A DNA stretch of 37,879 nucleotides from Paludibacteraceae bacterium (GTDB taxonomy: Bacteria; Bacteroidota; Bacteroidia; Bacteroidales; Paludibacteraceae): positions 1 through 37,879 of the forward strand of contig JAFGVL010000073.1 in the NCBI GenBank assembly GCA_016938015.1. The letters run 5' to 3'. The notes under the pieces were generated by a model. It was not told the origin of the DNA, ran no database searches, and was given only the letters and a program-made list of their open reading frames with translations. The position numbers and the translations under genes were made by a program. Within the stretch, counting starts at the first letter, position 1. Every line of letters begins with the position of its first letter. Below, piece by piece: positions 1-9,076 of this stretch.

Positions 1-300
1 GCCATTGCAGGACAAGTAGGGATTGCCGGTTCTACAAAAATTGGTAAAAATTGTGTGTTTGCAGGACAATGTGGTGTTGCAGGGCATACCACAATTGCTA
101 ATGGCTCAGTTTTTGGTGCAAAATCCGGTATTGCTTCATCTGTTAAAGTAGAAAATCAACTATGGATGGGAGCTCCTGTTCAAGAAATAAAAAATTACAG
201 AAGAACAAATGCTGTTCATAGAAACTTACCCGAACTACAACAAATGGTTATCGAACTCAAAAAAGAAATCGAAACATTAAAAAAAATAATCAACCAATAA
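1..300 (+). CDS. lpxD: UDP-3-O-acylglucosamine N-acyltransferase, C-terminal part (LpxD)
   Basis: This is the 3' end of a gene cut by the window edge; the frame is open from base 1 to a TAA at 298-300. The visible 99 residues begin with left-handed beta-helix hexapeptide repeats (AGQVGIAGS, IGKNCVFAGQCGVAGH, IANGSVFGAKSGIASS). They end in a charged helix (LPELQQMVIELKKEIETLKK), as LpxD proteins do. LpxD adds the N-linked 3-hydroxyacyl chain to UDP-glucosamine in lipid A synthesis, in the cytoplasm. The directly following lpxC-fabZ and lpxA genes support the call over other hexapeptide transferases. The N-terminal domain and catalytic region lie outside the window. Confidence 0.9.
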   Translation, partial: AIAGQVGIAGSTKIGKNCVFAGQCGVAGHTTIANGSVFGAKSGIASSVKVENQLWMGAPVQEIKNYRRTNAVHRNLPELQQMVIELKKEIETLKKIINQ

Positions 301-329
301 TAAATACCCGCTAACACTTTCTTTATAAA

Positions 330-1712
330 ATGAGTAGTCAAAGAACTATAAAAAGTCCATTCTCTGTAAATGGCAAAGGCCTTCATACGGGATTGGACAT
401 TACCCTTACTTTTAATCCTGCTCCCGAAAACCATGGTCTGAAAATAAAACGCATTGATTTACCCAATGAACCCATAATTGATGCCTTGGCCGATTATGTT
501 AATGGAACCACCAGAGGTACTGTTCTTATTAAAGACACTACCGAAATTAGCACCATTGAACACGCCTTAGCCGCTTTATATGCACTTGGTATAGATAATT
601 GTTTGCTAGAAGTTAATGCTCCGGAATTTCCAATACTCAATGGTAGTTCGTTATTTTTTGTACAAGAAATTGAAAAAGTGGGGATAACAGAACAAACGGC
701 AGAAAAAGATTATTTTTATGTGAAAAATAAGATGGAGTATATCGATGAAAACACAGGATCATCTATAGTTCTTCTGCCCGACACAAAATTTAGTATTGAT
801 GTACATATTTCTTATGCTTCTCAAATATTGTCTAATCAATATGCATCACTAAACGATTTAAGTGAATTTAAAAAAGAAATAGCCGACTGTAGAACATTTG
901 TGTTTATAAGAGAAATAGAAGCTTTACTTAAACAAAACCTAATAAAAGGAGGCGATTTAAAAAATGCCATAGTTATTTATGATGAAATTCTTCCTCAAGA
1001 AGAGTTTAATCGAATTGCTGAATTAACCAATCATTCCACGATGGATGCCAATCAGCTTGGCTATCTTAGTGGCGAACTTAAGTTCAACAACGAACCTGCT
1101 CGACATAAATTATTAGATGTTATTGGTGATTTGGCGTTAATTGGCAAACCTATTATGGGTAAAGTAATTGCAACAAAACCCGGACACAAAACAAATACAA
1201 CTTTTGCCAAACAAATTCGCAAAGAAATAAAAAAACAAGAAATACAAGCTCCGTTATATACGCCCGAAACAGAATCTGTTTTAGATATTAACGGAATAAA
1301 AAAATTATTACCTCACCGTTGGCCATTTTTATTAATAGATAAAATCATTTCTATCAGTAAAGACAAAGTGGTTGGCGTTAAAAATGTTACTGCTAACGAA
1401 ACTTTTTTTCAAGGCCACTTCCCTGAAGAACCTGTTATGCCGGGTGTTTTAATTATTGAAGCAATGGCTCAAACAGGAGGTATTTTAGCGCTGAAAAATG
1501 TAGAAGACCCGGAAAAATGGTCGACCTACTTTATGAAAATTGAAGAAGCTAAATTTAGAGGGAAGGTAATACCCGGTGACACCTTAGTATTTCGTTTAGA
1601 TTTAATTGAACCAATAAGAAGAGGTTTAGTGCATATGAAGGCAACCGCATTTGTTGGCGAGAAAATTGTTACTGAAGCTGATTTATTAGCACAAATTGTA
1701 AAAAATAAATAA
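330..1712 (+). CDS. lpxC-fabZ: Bifunctional LpxC deacetylase / FabZ 3-hydroxyacyl-ACP dehydratase
   Basis: A 460-residue fusion. Residues 1 to about 300 are LpxC, the zinc deacetylase that commits UDP-3-O-acyl-GlcNAc to lipid A. Visible landmarks are E77-H78 in STIEHALAAL, H259 and D263 in RHKLLDVIGD (zinc ligands) and H286 in PGHKTNT. Residues from about 310 to 460 are FabZ, which dehydrates 3-hydroxyacyl-ACP. Its hot-dog fold signature is present, with H363 in QGHFPEEPVMPG and E377 in EAMAQTGG. The fusion is known from Bacteroidota. It joins two enzymes that compete for the same hydroxyacyl-ACP pool. The gene starts 29 bases after lpxD and ends 14 bases before lpxA, so the three are probably one operon. 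Confidence 0.97.
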   Translation: MSSQRTIKSPFSVNGKGLHTGLDITLTFNPAPENHGLKIKRIDLPNEPIIDALADYVNGTTRGTVLIKDTTEISTIEHALAALYALGIDNCLLEVNAPEFPILNGSSLFFVQEIEKVGITEQTAEKDYFYVKNKMEYIDENTGSSIVLLPDTKFSIDVHISYASQILSNQYASLNDLSEFKKEIADCRTFVFIREIEALLKQNLIKGGDLKNAIVIYDEILPQEEFNRIAELTNHSTMDANQLGYLSGELKFNNEPARHKLLDVIGDLALIGKPIMGKVIATKPGHKTNTTFAKQIRKEIKKQEIQAPLYTPETESVLDINGIKKLLPHRWPFLLIDKIISISKDKVVGVKNVTANETFFQGHFPEEPVMPGVLIIEAMAQTGGILALKNVEDPEKWSTYFMKIEEAKFRGKVIPGDTLVFRLDLIEPIRRGLVHMKATAFVGEKIVTEADLLAQIVKNK

Positions 1713-1726
1713 TTCTTAAAAACACC

Positions 1727-2506
1727 ATGCAAAATCTTAATTCATCTATCCATCCGGAAGCAAAAATTGGAGCCAACGTAACAATTGGCCCGTTTGTTAC
1801 TATTGATAAAAATGTAGTTATTGGTGATGGTACAATGATTATGCCTCATGCCACCATTTTAGATGGTGCACGTATCGGTAAAAATTGCCGTATATTTCCT
1901 TGTGCTGTAATAAGTGGTATTCCTCAAGATTTAAAATTTCAAGGTGAAGAAACAACTGCCGAAATTGGCGATAACACTACCATTCGCGAAGGTGCAACCG
2001 TAAATAGAGGAACTGCCTCGAAAGGAAAAACTGTTGTTGGGAAAAATTGTCTTATTATGGCGTATTGTCATATCGGGCACGACTGTTTTTTAGGTGATAA
2101 CATCATTATTTCCAACTCCACCCAACTGGCGGGCGAAGTAATTGTTGACGACAACGCTGTTATTAGCGGTGGTGTTTTAATACATCAGTTTTCTCATATC
2201 GGAGCACATGTAATGATACAAGGTGGCGCTCGCGTAATGAAAGATGTACCTCCTTATATTACTGCCGGTAGAGACCCGCTTTGTTTTGTAGGCTTAAACT
2301 CTATCGGGCTTCGTCGCAGGGGTTATACAATAGAACAGATTGACCGCATTCAACACATCTACCGTTTAATCTATCAATCGGCGCTAAATACCTCTCAAGC
2401 CCTGGAACAAATGGAAAAAGAACTGCCGGAAAGCGAAGAAAGAACGTATATTGAAAACTTTATAAAAAATTCTTCCCGAGGTATTATTCGAGGAACATTG
2501 GAATAA
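1727..2506 (+). CDS. lpxA: UDP-N-acetylglucosamine O-acyltransferase (LpxA)
   Basis: A 259-residue protein, the usual LpxA length. It catalyses the first step of lipid A synthesis, transfer of a 3-hydroxyacyl chain from ACP to UDP-GlcNAc. The N-terminal two thirds are hexapeptide repeats (IHPEAKIGANVTIGPFVTI onward). The conserved block MAYCHIGHDC carries the presumed catalytic histidine. The C-terminal helical part contains the LpxA-type GLNSIGLRRRGY segment. The ATG at 1727 is 14 bases after the lpxC-fabZ stop. The gene is last in the lpx operon and is followed at once by a strong hairpin terminator. Confidence 0.96.
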   Translation: MQNLNSSIHPEAKIGANVTIGPFVTIDKNVVIGDGTMIMPHATILDGARIGKNCRIFPCAVISGIPQDLKFQGEETTAEIGDNTTIREGATVNRGTASKGKTVVGKNCLIMAYCHIGHDCFLGDNIIISNSTQLAGEVIVDDNAVISGGVLIHQFSHIGAHVMIQGGARVMKDVPPYITAGRDPLCFVGLNSIGLRRRGYTIEQIDRIQHIYRLIYQSALNTSQALEQMEKELPESEERTYIENFIKNSSRGIIRGTLE

Positions 2507-2511
2507 GATAG

Positions 2512-2538
2512 AAGAGTCGCTGATGCGGCTCTTTTTTT
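2512..2538 (+). terminator. Rho-independent terminator of the lpx operon
   Basis: Six bases after the lpxA stop, the arms GAGTCGC and GCGGCTC (one G-T pair) enclose the loop TGAT and are followed by seven T residues. This closes the lpx genes. Confidence 0.85.
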
Positions 2539-2574
2539 GTATCTATTCCATCTTCTATTCCGAAGAGATTTTAT

Positions 2575-2582
2575 TACATTTG
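2575..2582 (+). promoter_or_regulatory. Bacteroidota-type -7 promoter element for glnS
   Basis: The sequence TACATTTG matches the TAnnTTTG box of Bacteroidota housekeeping promoters. It sits 22 bases before the chosen glnS ATG and just after the lpx terminator. No clean -33 TTG was found at the ideal distance. The box lies inside the longer reading frame starting at 2523, which argues against that upstream start. Confidence 0.6.
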
Positions 2583-2603
2583 CACATTACAAACAAAAAT
2601 AAC

Positions 2604-4304
2604 ATGACCGATACAAATTTAACTCCCGAAACCCCAAAACGCAGTCTCAATTTTATTGAGCAAATGGTGGAAAATGACTTAAAAGAAGGAAGAAACGAAG
2701 GACGCATTCAAACTCGTTTTCCACCTGAACCAAACGGTTATTTGCACATTGGTCATGCTAAAGCCATTTGTTTAGATTTTGGCATTGCACGCAAATACAA
2801 TGGTATTTGCAACTTACGTTTTGACGACACTAACCCCACCAAAGAAGATGTAGAATATGTTGATTCCATCCAAGAAGATATTAAATGGCTAGGTTATCAA
2901 TGGGCTAATATTTATTACGCATCCGATTATTTTCAACAACTTTGGGACTTAGCTGTCAGATTAATAAAAGATGGAAAAGCTTATGTTGATGAACAATCAG
3001 CAGAAGAAATAGCCAAACAAAAAGGCACTCCAACAATTCCCGGCACAGCAAGTCCTTACCGCAACAGACCGGTAGAAGAAAACCTTCGTTTGTTTGAAAA
3101 AATGAATTCCGGTGAAATTGAAGAAGGGGCTATGGTTTTACGTGCAAAAATTGATATGGCTTCTTCTAATATGCACTTTCGAGATCCTATTATGTACAGA
3201 ATCGTAAAAAGTCATCCTCATCACCGTACCGGTTATACATGGAAAGCATATCCCATGTACGATTATGCTCACGGGCAATCAGATTACTTTGAAGGAGTAA
3301 CCCACTCTCTTTGCACCTTGGAGTTTGAAGTTCATCGCCCTCTTTATAACTGGTTTATCGATCAATTTGCCAATAATAACTATCGTCCTTACCAAACAGA
3401 ATTTAATCGTTTGAACATTACTTACACCGTAATGAGTAAACGAAAAATGTTACAATTGGTACAAGAAGGTTTAGTTCGTGGTTGGGACGACCCACGCATG
3501 CCCACCATTTGTGGTTTACGCAGAAGAGGCTACACTCCTACCTCCATCCACAACTTTATTGACAAAATTGGCTATACCAAATACGATGGCACAATAGATA
3601 TGGGTTTATTGGAACACGCCGTTCGTGAAGATTTAAACAGCAAAGCAATACGGGTCAGTGCGGTTCTCAACCCCATTAAGCTTATTATTGCCAACTATCC
3701 GGCTGATACAGTTGAAATGATGGAAGCTACCAATAACCCCGAAGACGAAAACGCAGGAACACACCAAATTCCATTTACTAAAGAACTATATATTGAACAG
3801 GATGATTTTATGGAAGAAGCTCCAAAAAAATATTTCCGTTTAACTATCAATGGAGAGGTTCGTTTAAAAAATGCATATATCATAAAATGCACTGGTTGTA
3901 AAAAAGACGAGAAGGGCAATGTAATTGAAGTGTATGCCGAATACGACCCGCAAACCAAAAGTGGTATGCCCGAAAGCGCCCGTAAGGTAAAAGGAACTAT
4001 TCATTGGGTAAGTGTTGAACATTCCCTCCCTGCAGAAGTTCGGTTGTACGACCGTTTGTTTAAAGTAGAAAATTTAAACGAAGAAAAAGACTCCGATTTT
4101 CGTGATATGCTGAATCCTAATTCTCTAATAACAAACAACCAAGCCCGTGTTGAACCTTGGTTGAAAAACTGCAAGCACTTAGATAATTTTCAATTTCAAC
4201 GCATAGGCTATTTCAATGTTGATTTAGATACTACTCCCGATAAGTTGGTGTTTAACAGAACCGTAACACTAAAAGACAGTTGGGTAAAAGAACAACAAAA
4301 ATAA
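2604..4304 (+). CDS. glnS: Glutaminyl-tRNA synthetase
   Basis: A 566-residue class I aminoacyl-tRNA synthetase that charges tRNA-Gln with glutamine. The HIGH motif is at residues 48-51 (PPEPNGYLHIGHAKA) and the KMSKS-like loop is MSKRK at 277-281. The GlnRS-type stretches YPMYDYAHGQSDY and TLEFEVHRPLYNW lie between them. The C-terminal half is the two-barrel anticodon-binding domain. The reading frame extends upstream to 2523. The ATG at 2604 is preferred because a promoter box lies at 2575-2582 and the extra 27 residues are hydrophobic and unlike the family. A GlnRS implies direct glutaminylation rather than sole use of the GatCAB route. Confidence 0.96.
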   Translation: MTDTNLTPETPKRSLNFIEQMVENDLKEGRNEGRIQTRFPPEPNGYLHIGHAKAICLDFGIARKYNGICNLRFDDTNPTKEDVEYVDSIQEDIKWLGYQWANIYYASDYFQQLWDLAVRLIKDGKAYVDEQSAEEIAKQKGTPTIPGTASPYRNRPVEENLRLFEKMNSGEIEEGAMVLRAKIDMASSNMHFRDPIMYRIVKSHPHHRTGYTWKAYPMYDYAHGQSDYFEGVTHSLCTLEFEVHRPLYNWFIDQFANNNYRPYQTEFNRLNITYTVMSKRKMLQLVQEGLVRGWDDPRMPTICGLRRRGYTPTSIHNFIDKIGYTKYDGTIDMGLLEHAVREDLNSKAIRVSAVLNPIKLIIANYPADTVEMMEATNNPEDENAGTHQIPFTKELYIEQDDFMEEAPKKYFRLTINGEVRLKNAYIIKCTGCKKDEKGNVIEVYAEYDPQTKSGMPESARKVKGTIHWVSVEHSLPAEVRLYDRLFKVENLNEEKDSDFRDMLNPNSLITNNQARVEPWLKNCKHLDNFQFQRIGYFNVDLDTTPDKLVFNRTVTLKDSWVKEQQK

Positions 4305-4326
4305 ACCGATAATAATTAACATACAG

Positions 4327-5640
4327 ATGAAAAATTTACTTAAAAAGCTTTACCTAATTGTATTACTTACAAGTGTAAATATTTGCATGTATGCTGCCGA
4401 TTTTCAAGCAGACACCCTTTATTCGCGTTGGATAATCAACTCTCGCATGGGTGATTTTCGGAATAAGCAATTAACTACCCATTTTAAAACAACCACAACC
4501 CAACGCAATATCGAATGGGATTATGTGCCGGGCTTAGTAGCAAAATCAATTATTAAGGCATGGGAGCAATATAAAAATGAGAGCTGGAGCGAACCTTATT
4601 ACTTAGCAGTAAAAGATTATGCCGACAGCACACACATGAAATTAGGCGAAAGCAATATTGATGATTTAAATGCCGGTAAAATATTTTTTGAATTGTACCG
4701 AGGAGCAAAAGCCAAAGGCGATAGTAAAAATGCAAACATTTACAAAGAAAAAGCAACCATTTGCCGTAATAAACTTAAGTTAGAACACCAACGAATAACC
4801 CAACCGCTACCCGGAGCAGGTGGCTTTTGGCACAAAAAACAATACGTAAACCAAATGTGGTTAGATGGCTTATATATGGGACCTGCATTATATGCCGAGT
4901 GGCAAGGTAATTTTGGTAAAAAAGAAGGACGAAAAGAAAATAAAAAATCATGGGATGATATTGCTCTCCAATTTGATACCATTTTTAAATACACATGGGA
5001 TGCCGACAAAAAATTAAACTATCATGCATGGTCGGCAGAACCCGGCAATAAAGCTTCCAATTATTGGGCAGATTCTATCAATGGAAAATCGCAAGAGTTT
5101 TGGGGAAGAGGTATGGGCTGGTTTTTTGCAGGATTAGTAGATGTATTGGAGTATATGCCCAACAATCATCCGGCAAGAAAACGCTTGGTACAATACACAC
5201 AACTAGTAGCCGAAGGATTAAAAAACAGACAAGATGCTGTTAGTGGTTGTTGGTATCAACTGTTGCAATACGATGCTAATTTAAGTTCTTCGTGTGGCAT
5301 AAACAACTACTTAGAATCGTCTGCTTCATCGATGTTTACCTATGCTTATTTAAAAGCTATCCGACTTAGATTAATCGACAAAAATACCTATGCTCCCGTT
5401 GCTGAAAAGGCATTTAAAGGATTAATAAAACAATTTGTGGTGGTGGAGCCCGAAAAAAATACCATTAAACTTATCCAAAGTTGCGAATCGGCCGGATTAA
5501 GCAGTAAACGAAAAGGCGATGCCGACTATTATTTATGCGGTAATGATGTTACCATACACAACAATACCGAGGGCAAAGTTTTAGGTCCATTTATCATGGC
5601 TTGCTTAGAATATGAAAAGTGCCATAAAAAATGTAAATAG
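4327..5640 (+). CDS. Secreted glycoside hydrolase, GH105/GH88 family (unsaturated rhamnogalacturonyl hydrolase-like)
   Basis: A 437-residue protein with an N-terminal signal peptide (MKNLLKKLYLIVLLTSVNICMYA). The rest is an alpha/alpha-barrel of the GH105/GH88 type. Landmarks are NIDDLNAGKIFFELY at about 110-124, the acidic block QMWLDGLYMGPALYA with D180 as the presumed general acid, and EFWGRGMGWFFAGLVDVL. Family members cleave the unsaturated uronic acid left by pectate or rhamnogalacturonan lyases; the exact substrate cannot be read here. It starts 22 bases after glnS with no visible promoter, so it may be read through from glnS. No SusC/SusD pair or lyase is nearby, so it is not part of a visible polysaccharide utilisation locus. 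Confidence 0.85.
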   Translation: MKNLLKKLYLIVLLTSVNICMYAADFQADTLYSRWIINSRMGDFRNKQLTTHFKTTTTQRNIEWDYVPGLVAKSIIKAWEQYKNESWSEPYYLAVKDYADSTHMKLGESNIDDLNAGKIFFELYRGAKAKGDSKNANIYKEKATICRNKLKLEHQRITQPLPGAGGFWHKKQYVNQMWLDGLYMGPALYAEWQGNFGKKEGRKENKKSWDDIALQFDTIFKYTWDADKKLNYHAWSAEPGNKASNYWADSINGKSQEFWGRGMGWFFAGLVDVLEYMPNNHPARKRLVQYTQLVAEGLKNRQDAVSGCWYQLLQYDANLSSSCGINNYLESSASSMFTYAYLKAIRLRLIDKNTYAPVAEKAFKGLIKQFVVVEPEKNTIKLIQSCESAGLSSKRKGDADYYLCGNDVTIHNNTEGKVLGPFIMACLEYEKCHKKCK

Positions 5641-5721
5641 CGACACTTAATTACTACGCAGACCTTACATTTTGTTAATAAGTATTTACATTCAAAGAGT
5701 TATTATTCAAGCTTTTTGAAG

Positions 5722-5729
5722 TAAATTTG
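5722..5729 (+). promoter_or_regulatory. -7 promoter element for the TPR gene
   Basis: TAAATTTG matches TAnnTTTG and lies 15 bases before the ATG at 5745, so the leader would be very short. No good -33 TTG was seen. This is inferred from the motif only. Confidence 0.5.
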
Positions 5730-5744
5730 TAAAAACTAATTGCC

Positions 5745-7118
5745 ATGAATATGTCTGCCGAAGGAAATTTCGAAGATATACTACAACGCTACGAACAGTA
5801 TATTTCTACTAATCAGACCGGCTACTTTGATGTAGAGGAATTAGAGCAAATAGCCGATTATTATCTTTGGAAAGGACGTACAAAAGAATCGTCAAAAGCA
5901 ATCGAAATTGGCTTAACAATTCATCCCGGAAGTACTGCTTTGATGAACAAAAGAGCAAGAATTTACTCGGCAATGGGTAACTACGAAAAAGCCCTTTACA
6001 CAATTAACCAAAGCCCCGATTCCAGTGATATTGATTCAATTTTACTTAAAGGAGAAATATTGATTCAACTAAACAGATACTCCGAAGCCGACAATTTATT
6101 TGCCTCCATATTGCAACTAAAAAGTAAAGATTTTGATTCCATTTGTTTAGATATTGCTTATATTTATTTATCGGCTCAAGCTTTTGAACGAAGCCTAAAA
6201 TACCTCCACGAAGGAATAAAATTTAATCCTCACAACATTGATTTATTATTTGAATTAGCTTTTTGCTATGAACAAACAGCTCAATTTGATAAATGCATAG
6301 AAACTCACAACCGTATAATTGACTTACGCCCCTACTCGGGCGAAACTTGGTTTAATTTAGGTCAAGTATATTTTTTACTAGGCAATTATGAAAAAGCGGT
6401 TGAAGCATACGATTACGCAACCATAATCAACGAAAAAGACTCCGGCGCCTGGCTACAAAAATCACATGCATTGTTCCAACTGGAAAAATTCGAGCTTGCT
6501 ATCGAAAATTATCTTGTGTATGCTGAAATGACTGAATATAAAAGCAATGTTTTAGTGTATATAGGCGAGTGTTACGAAAAAATGGAACAATTTGACAAAG
6601 CAATACAAACCTATCAAGAAGCCTTAACGTGGGACGATACAAACACAGAAGCATTAACAGGCATAGCTATTTGCTATTTAGAAAAAGAAGCGTATCAAAA
6701 AAGTTTAACCTATTCTGAAAAAGCGATACAACTCTCGCCTCAATCGAGCGAAATTTGGGTATATATTGCCGAAGCGAAACTCAACCTAAAATTACACGAT
6801 GAAGCTATTTTGGCATACAAATCGTCGCTCGAATTAAACCCAAGCCAAGTTGAAACTATCATTGCTTTGGCCAACATCTATTACGAATTAAATGAATACC
6901 ACCCTGCTATTGAGCATTACACCAAGGCCTATAAAATTGATCCAAGCACAGAAAATATTGAACTCTATTTAGCTATAGCATACTATAAAATTAACGATAT
7001 TAACCAGGCCTTGTTGTTTTTAGAAAAAGCTGTAAAACAATCGCCGGATGCAACCAACTTCTTTTTTGAAATTTGCCCCGAGGCTATTCTTCAATTTGAA
7101 AACTACATAAACAAATAA
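5745..7118 (+). CDS. Tetratricopeptide repeat protein
   Basis: A 457-residue protein built almost wholly of TPR units of about 34 residues. Examples are ETWFNLGQVYFLLGNYEKAVEAYDYATIIN, NVLVYIGECYEKMEQFDKAIQTYQEALTW and EIWVYIAEAKLNLKLHDEAILAYKSSLELNP. There is no signal peptide or membrane segment, so it is likely a cytoplasmic scaffold. Its partner is unknown. It begins a run of closely spaced genes (dedA 5 bases later, then aroE). Bacteroidota carry many such proteins without a known role, and the family call is all the sequence supports. Confidence 0.88.
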   Translation: MNMSAEGNFEDILQRYEQYISTNQTGYFDVEELEQIADYYLWKGRTKESSKAIEIGLTIHPGSTALMNKRARIYSAMGNYEKALYTINQSPDSSDIDSILLKGEILIQLNRYSEADNLFASILQLKSKDFDSICLDIAYIYLSAQAFERSLKYLHEGIKFNPHNIDLLFELAFCYEQTAQFDKCIETHNRIIDLRPYSGETWFNLGQVYFLLGNYEKAVEAYDYATIINEKDSGAWLQKSHALFQLEKFELAIENYLVYAEMTEYKSNVLVYIGECYEKMEQFDKAIQTYQEALTWDDTNTEALTGIAICYLEKEAYQKSLTYSEKAIQLSPQSSEIWVYIAEAKLNLKLHDEAILAYKSSLELNPSQVETIIALANIYYELNEYHPAIEHYTKAYKIDPSTENIELYLAIAYYKINDINQALLFLEKAVKQSPDATNFFFEICPEAILQFENYINK

Positions 7119-7123
7119 TACAG

Positions 7124-7777
7124 ATGATGGATTTTTTTAGTACCATAATTGCTTGGTACATGGATAACATGACGTATTTAACCATTGCAATTTTAATGGC
7201 CGTAGAAAGTACATTTATACCACTACCTAGCGAATTGGTACTTCCTCCGGCAGCATGGAAAGCTTTTCATGGTGATTTAAATATTGCACTTATCATTCTT
7301 TCATCTTCTATTGGTTGCGTGTTTGGTGCATTAATTAACTACACTCTATCCTTTTACCTTGGGCGTAAAATTATATACAGCTTAGCCGATAGTAAGGTTG
7401 CCAAACTTTTTTTTGTAACAAAAGCCAAAGTGGAACATGCTGAAGAATATTTTCGAACCAATGGCAATAGCTCAACCTTTATCGGCAGACTAATACCAGG
7501 CATTCGCCATTTAATATCCATCCCAGCGGGTTTAGCTAAAATGAACTTAAAAATGTTTGTTTTGTTTACGCTACTAGGCTCTGCTCTGTGGAATACCATA
7601 TTAACTTTTATAGGCTATTTCATTGCCAACTCTTTTCCCGACATTAAAAACGTAGAAGATATTAACGGAAAAGTGATGGAATACAGTCACGAATTATCGT
7701 ACATTACCATTGCACTAGGAATTGTATTTGTAATATATTTAGTACTAAAAAACAAAAAGAAAAAATCAAAATCATAG
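7124..7777 (+). CDS. DedA family membrane protein (SNARE-associated/VTT domain)
   Basis: A 217-residue integral membrane protein. The DedA signature is seen early (MAVESTFIPLPSELVLPPAAW, with the polar P-x-E in the re-entrant segment) and in the middle (FIGRLIPGIRHLISIPAGLAKMN). The second carries the conserved arginines and glycine-proline turn. Several hydrophobic segments and a lysine-rich tail (KNKKKKSKS) follow. DedA proteins are linked to lipid carrier or phospholipid flipping and envelope homeostasis; the substrate here is unknown. ATG ATG occurs at 7124, and either codon could start the gene. It lies 5 bases after the TPR gene and 5 bases before aroE, so the three are probably co-transcribed. 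Confidence 0.9.
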   Translation: MMDFFSTIIAWYMDNMTYLTIAILMAVESTFIPLPSELVLPPAAWKAFHGDLNIALIILSSSIGCVFGALINYTLSFYLGRKIIYSLADSKVAKLFFVTKAKVEHAEEYFRTNGNSSTFIGRLIPGIRHLISIPAGLAKMNLKMFVLFTLLGSALWNTILTFIGYFIANSFPDIKNVEDINGKVMEYSHELSYITIALGIVFVIYLVLKNKKKKSKS

Positions 7778-7782
7778 TTTGC

Positions 7783-8532
7783 ATGCATATTTACGGACTC
7801 ATAGGCTACCCTTTAGGACACTCGTTTTCCAAAAAATTTTTTACGGAAAAATTTGAAAAAGAAGGTTTAAATGATTATCAATACCTAAACTTTGAACTGG
7901 AATCAATCACACAATTTCTTTCTATTTTTAACCAATACCCTAATATAAAGGGACTTAATTGCACCATACCCTACAAACAAGCAATTATGGAATATTTGGA
8001 TGAAATTGATGAAGAAACTAAACTTGTAGGAGCTGTAAATACAATCAAACCAATTAAAACAGCCGAAGGAATAAAATTAAAAGGCTATAACACCGATATC
8101 ATTGGATTTGAAAGAGCGTTAAAACCAATGCTAAAAGAAAACCATAAAAAAGCCTTAATTCTAGGCACCGGCGGCGCATCAAAAGCAATAAAACACATAC
8201 TTACTAAACTTGGCATAGATTTTATATCGGCTTCTATAGAAAACGAACTTTTTGACAAAGAGATTCGTTACTCTGAAATAGACAAAGCGATGATTGAAGA
8301 ACGATTAATACTTATAAACGCAACACCTTTAGGCACTTTTCCAAAAGTAGAAACTTGCCCTGATATACCTTATGCCTACCTAACAAAAGAACACGTTTTG
8401 TTCGACCTTGTTTATAACCCTGAAATTACCACCTTTATGAAAAAAGGGATAGAAAAAGGAGCAACTGTAAAAAATGGCTTAGAAATGTTGCACGGACAAG
8501 CTTTAGCTTCTTGGGAAATTTGGAACTCATAA
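7783..8532 (+). CDS. aroE: Shikimate dehydrogenase (NADP)
   Basis: A 249-residue enzyme that reduces 3-dehydroshikimate in the aromatic amino acid pathway. The substrate site YPLGHSFSKKFF is at residues 9-20 (S14 and S16). The catalytic lysine is K65 in NCTIPYKQ, and the aspartate is D105 in NTDIIGFERAL. The NADP-binding turn GTGGASKA is at 128-135. NATPLGTFP and NGLEMLHGQALASWEIW close the protein. It is slightly shorter than E. coli AroE. Its start lies 5 bases after dedA, and a secreted protein gene follows 11 bases after its stop. Confidence 0.95.
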   Translation: MHIYGLIGYPLGHSFSKKFFTEKFEKEGLNDYQYLNFELESITQFLSIFNQYPNIKGLNCTIPYKQAIMEYLDEIDEETKLVGAVNTIKPIKTAEGIKLKGYNTDIIGFERALKPMLKENHKKALILGTGGASKAIKHILTKLGIDFISASIENELFDKEIRYSEIDKAMIEERLILINATPLGTFPKVETCPDIPYAYLTKEHVLFDLVYNPEITTFMKKGIEKGATVKNGLEMLHGQALASWEIWNS

Positions 8533-8543
8533 TACCTAATCTT

Positions 8544-9044
8544 ATGAACAAACAACACATTAAAAAAAGCTTTTTATTAATTGGATTATCTTTATTTATA
8601 TCCAATTTCCAATTAAACGCTCAATCAACTCCTGATAAAGAAGAATTTATTAGCTTTTGGGTAAATTTTAAAAATGCAATCAGAGAAAATGACGCCAACT
8701 ATCTGTTTAAAACGATAGCCTTCCCATTTCAGAGTGAAGGTGCTTATTTTAATCCCGAAGCTTCAAAAGAAGACGTGCAAGATAATTACAAGGAAGTTTT
8801 GCCCCCTTACTTACGAGAAATGGAATTTGTACGTTTTGATGTGGTTATGGTTGAAAATGCAGGAGCTTGCATATGGTTAGGGTATAATTACGAGGAAAAA
8901 TACTATTTCTACAGTTACAAAATTATGGAACCGGGCGGCAACTTACAATCAGATACTTACGAAGAAAAATATTATTTCAAAAAAATAAATAACGCTTTTA
9001 AATTCTACAGAATGACTGCCGGAAACTCCGGTATTGAATACTAA
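8544..9044 (+). CDS. Secreted protein of unknown function
   Basis: A 166-residue protein not recognised by family. It starts with a clear signal peptide (KKSFLLIGLSLFISNFQLNAQS), so the mature part is about 140 residues and lies outside the cytoplasm. The mature part is rich in aromatic residues and has a repeated block EEKYYFYSYK and EEKYYFKKI. The layout (FISFWVNFKNAIRENDANYLFKTIAFPF) loosely recalls NTF2-like secreted domains, a weak guess. The frame extends upstream to 8511 inside aroE; the ATG at 8544 is chosen because it places the signal peptide at the N terminus. It sits between aroE and fabI. Confidence 0.7.
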   Translation: MNKQHIKKSFLLIGLSLFISNFQLNAQSTPDKEEFISFWVNFKNAIRENDANYLFKTIAFPFQSEGAYFNPEASKEDVQDNYKEVLPPYLREMEFVRFDVVMVENAGACIWLGYNYEEKYYFYSYKIMEPGGNLQSDTYEEKYYFKKINNAFKFYRMTAGNSGIEY

Positions 9045-9076
9045 CCTGCATTGATTTTAAAACTAAAATAAAAAAA

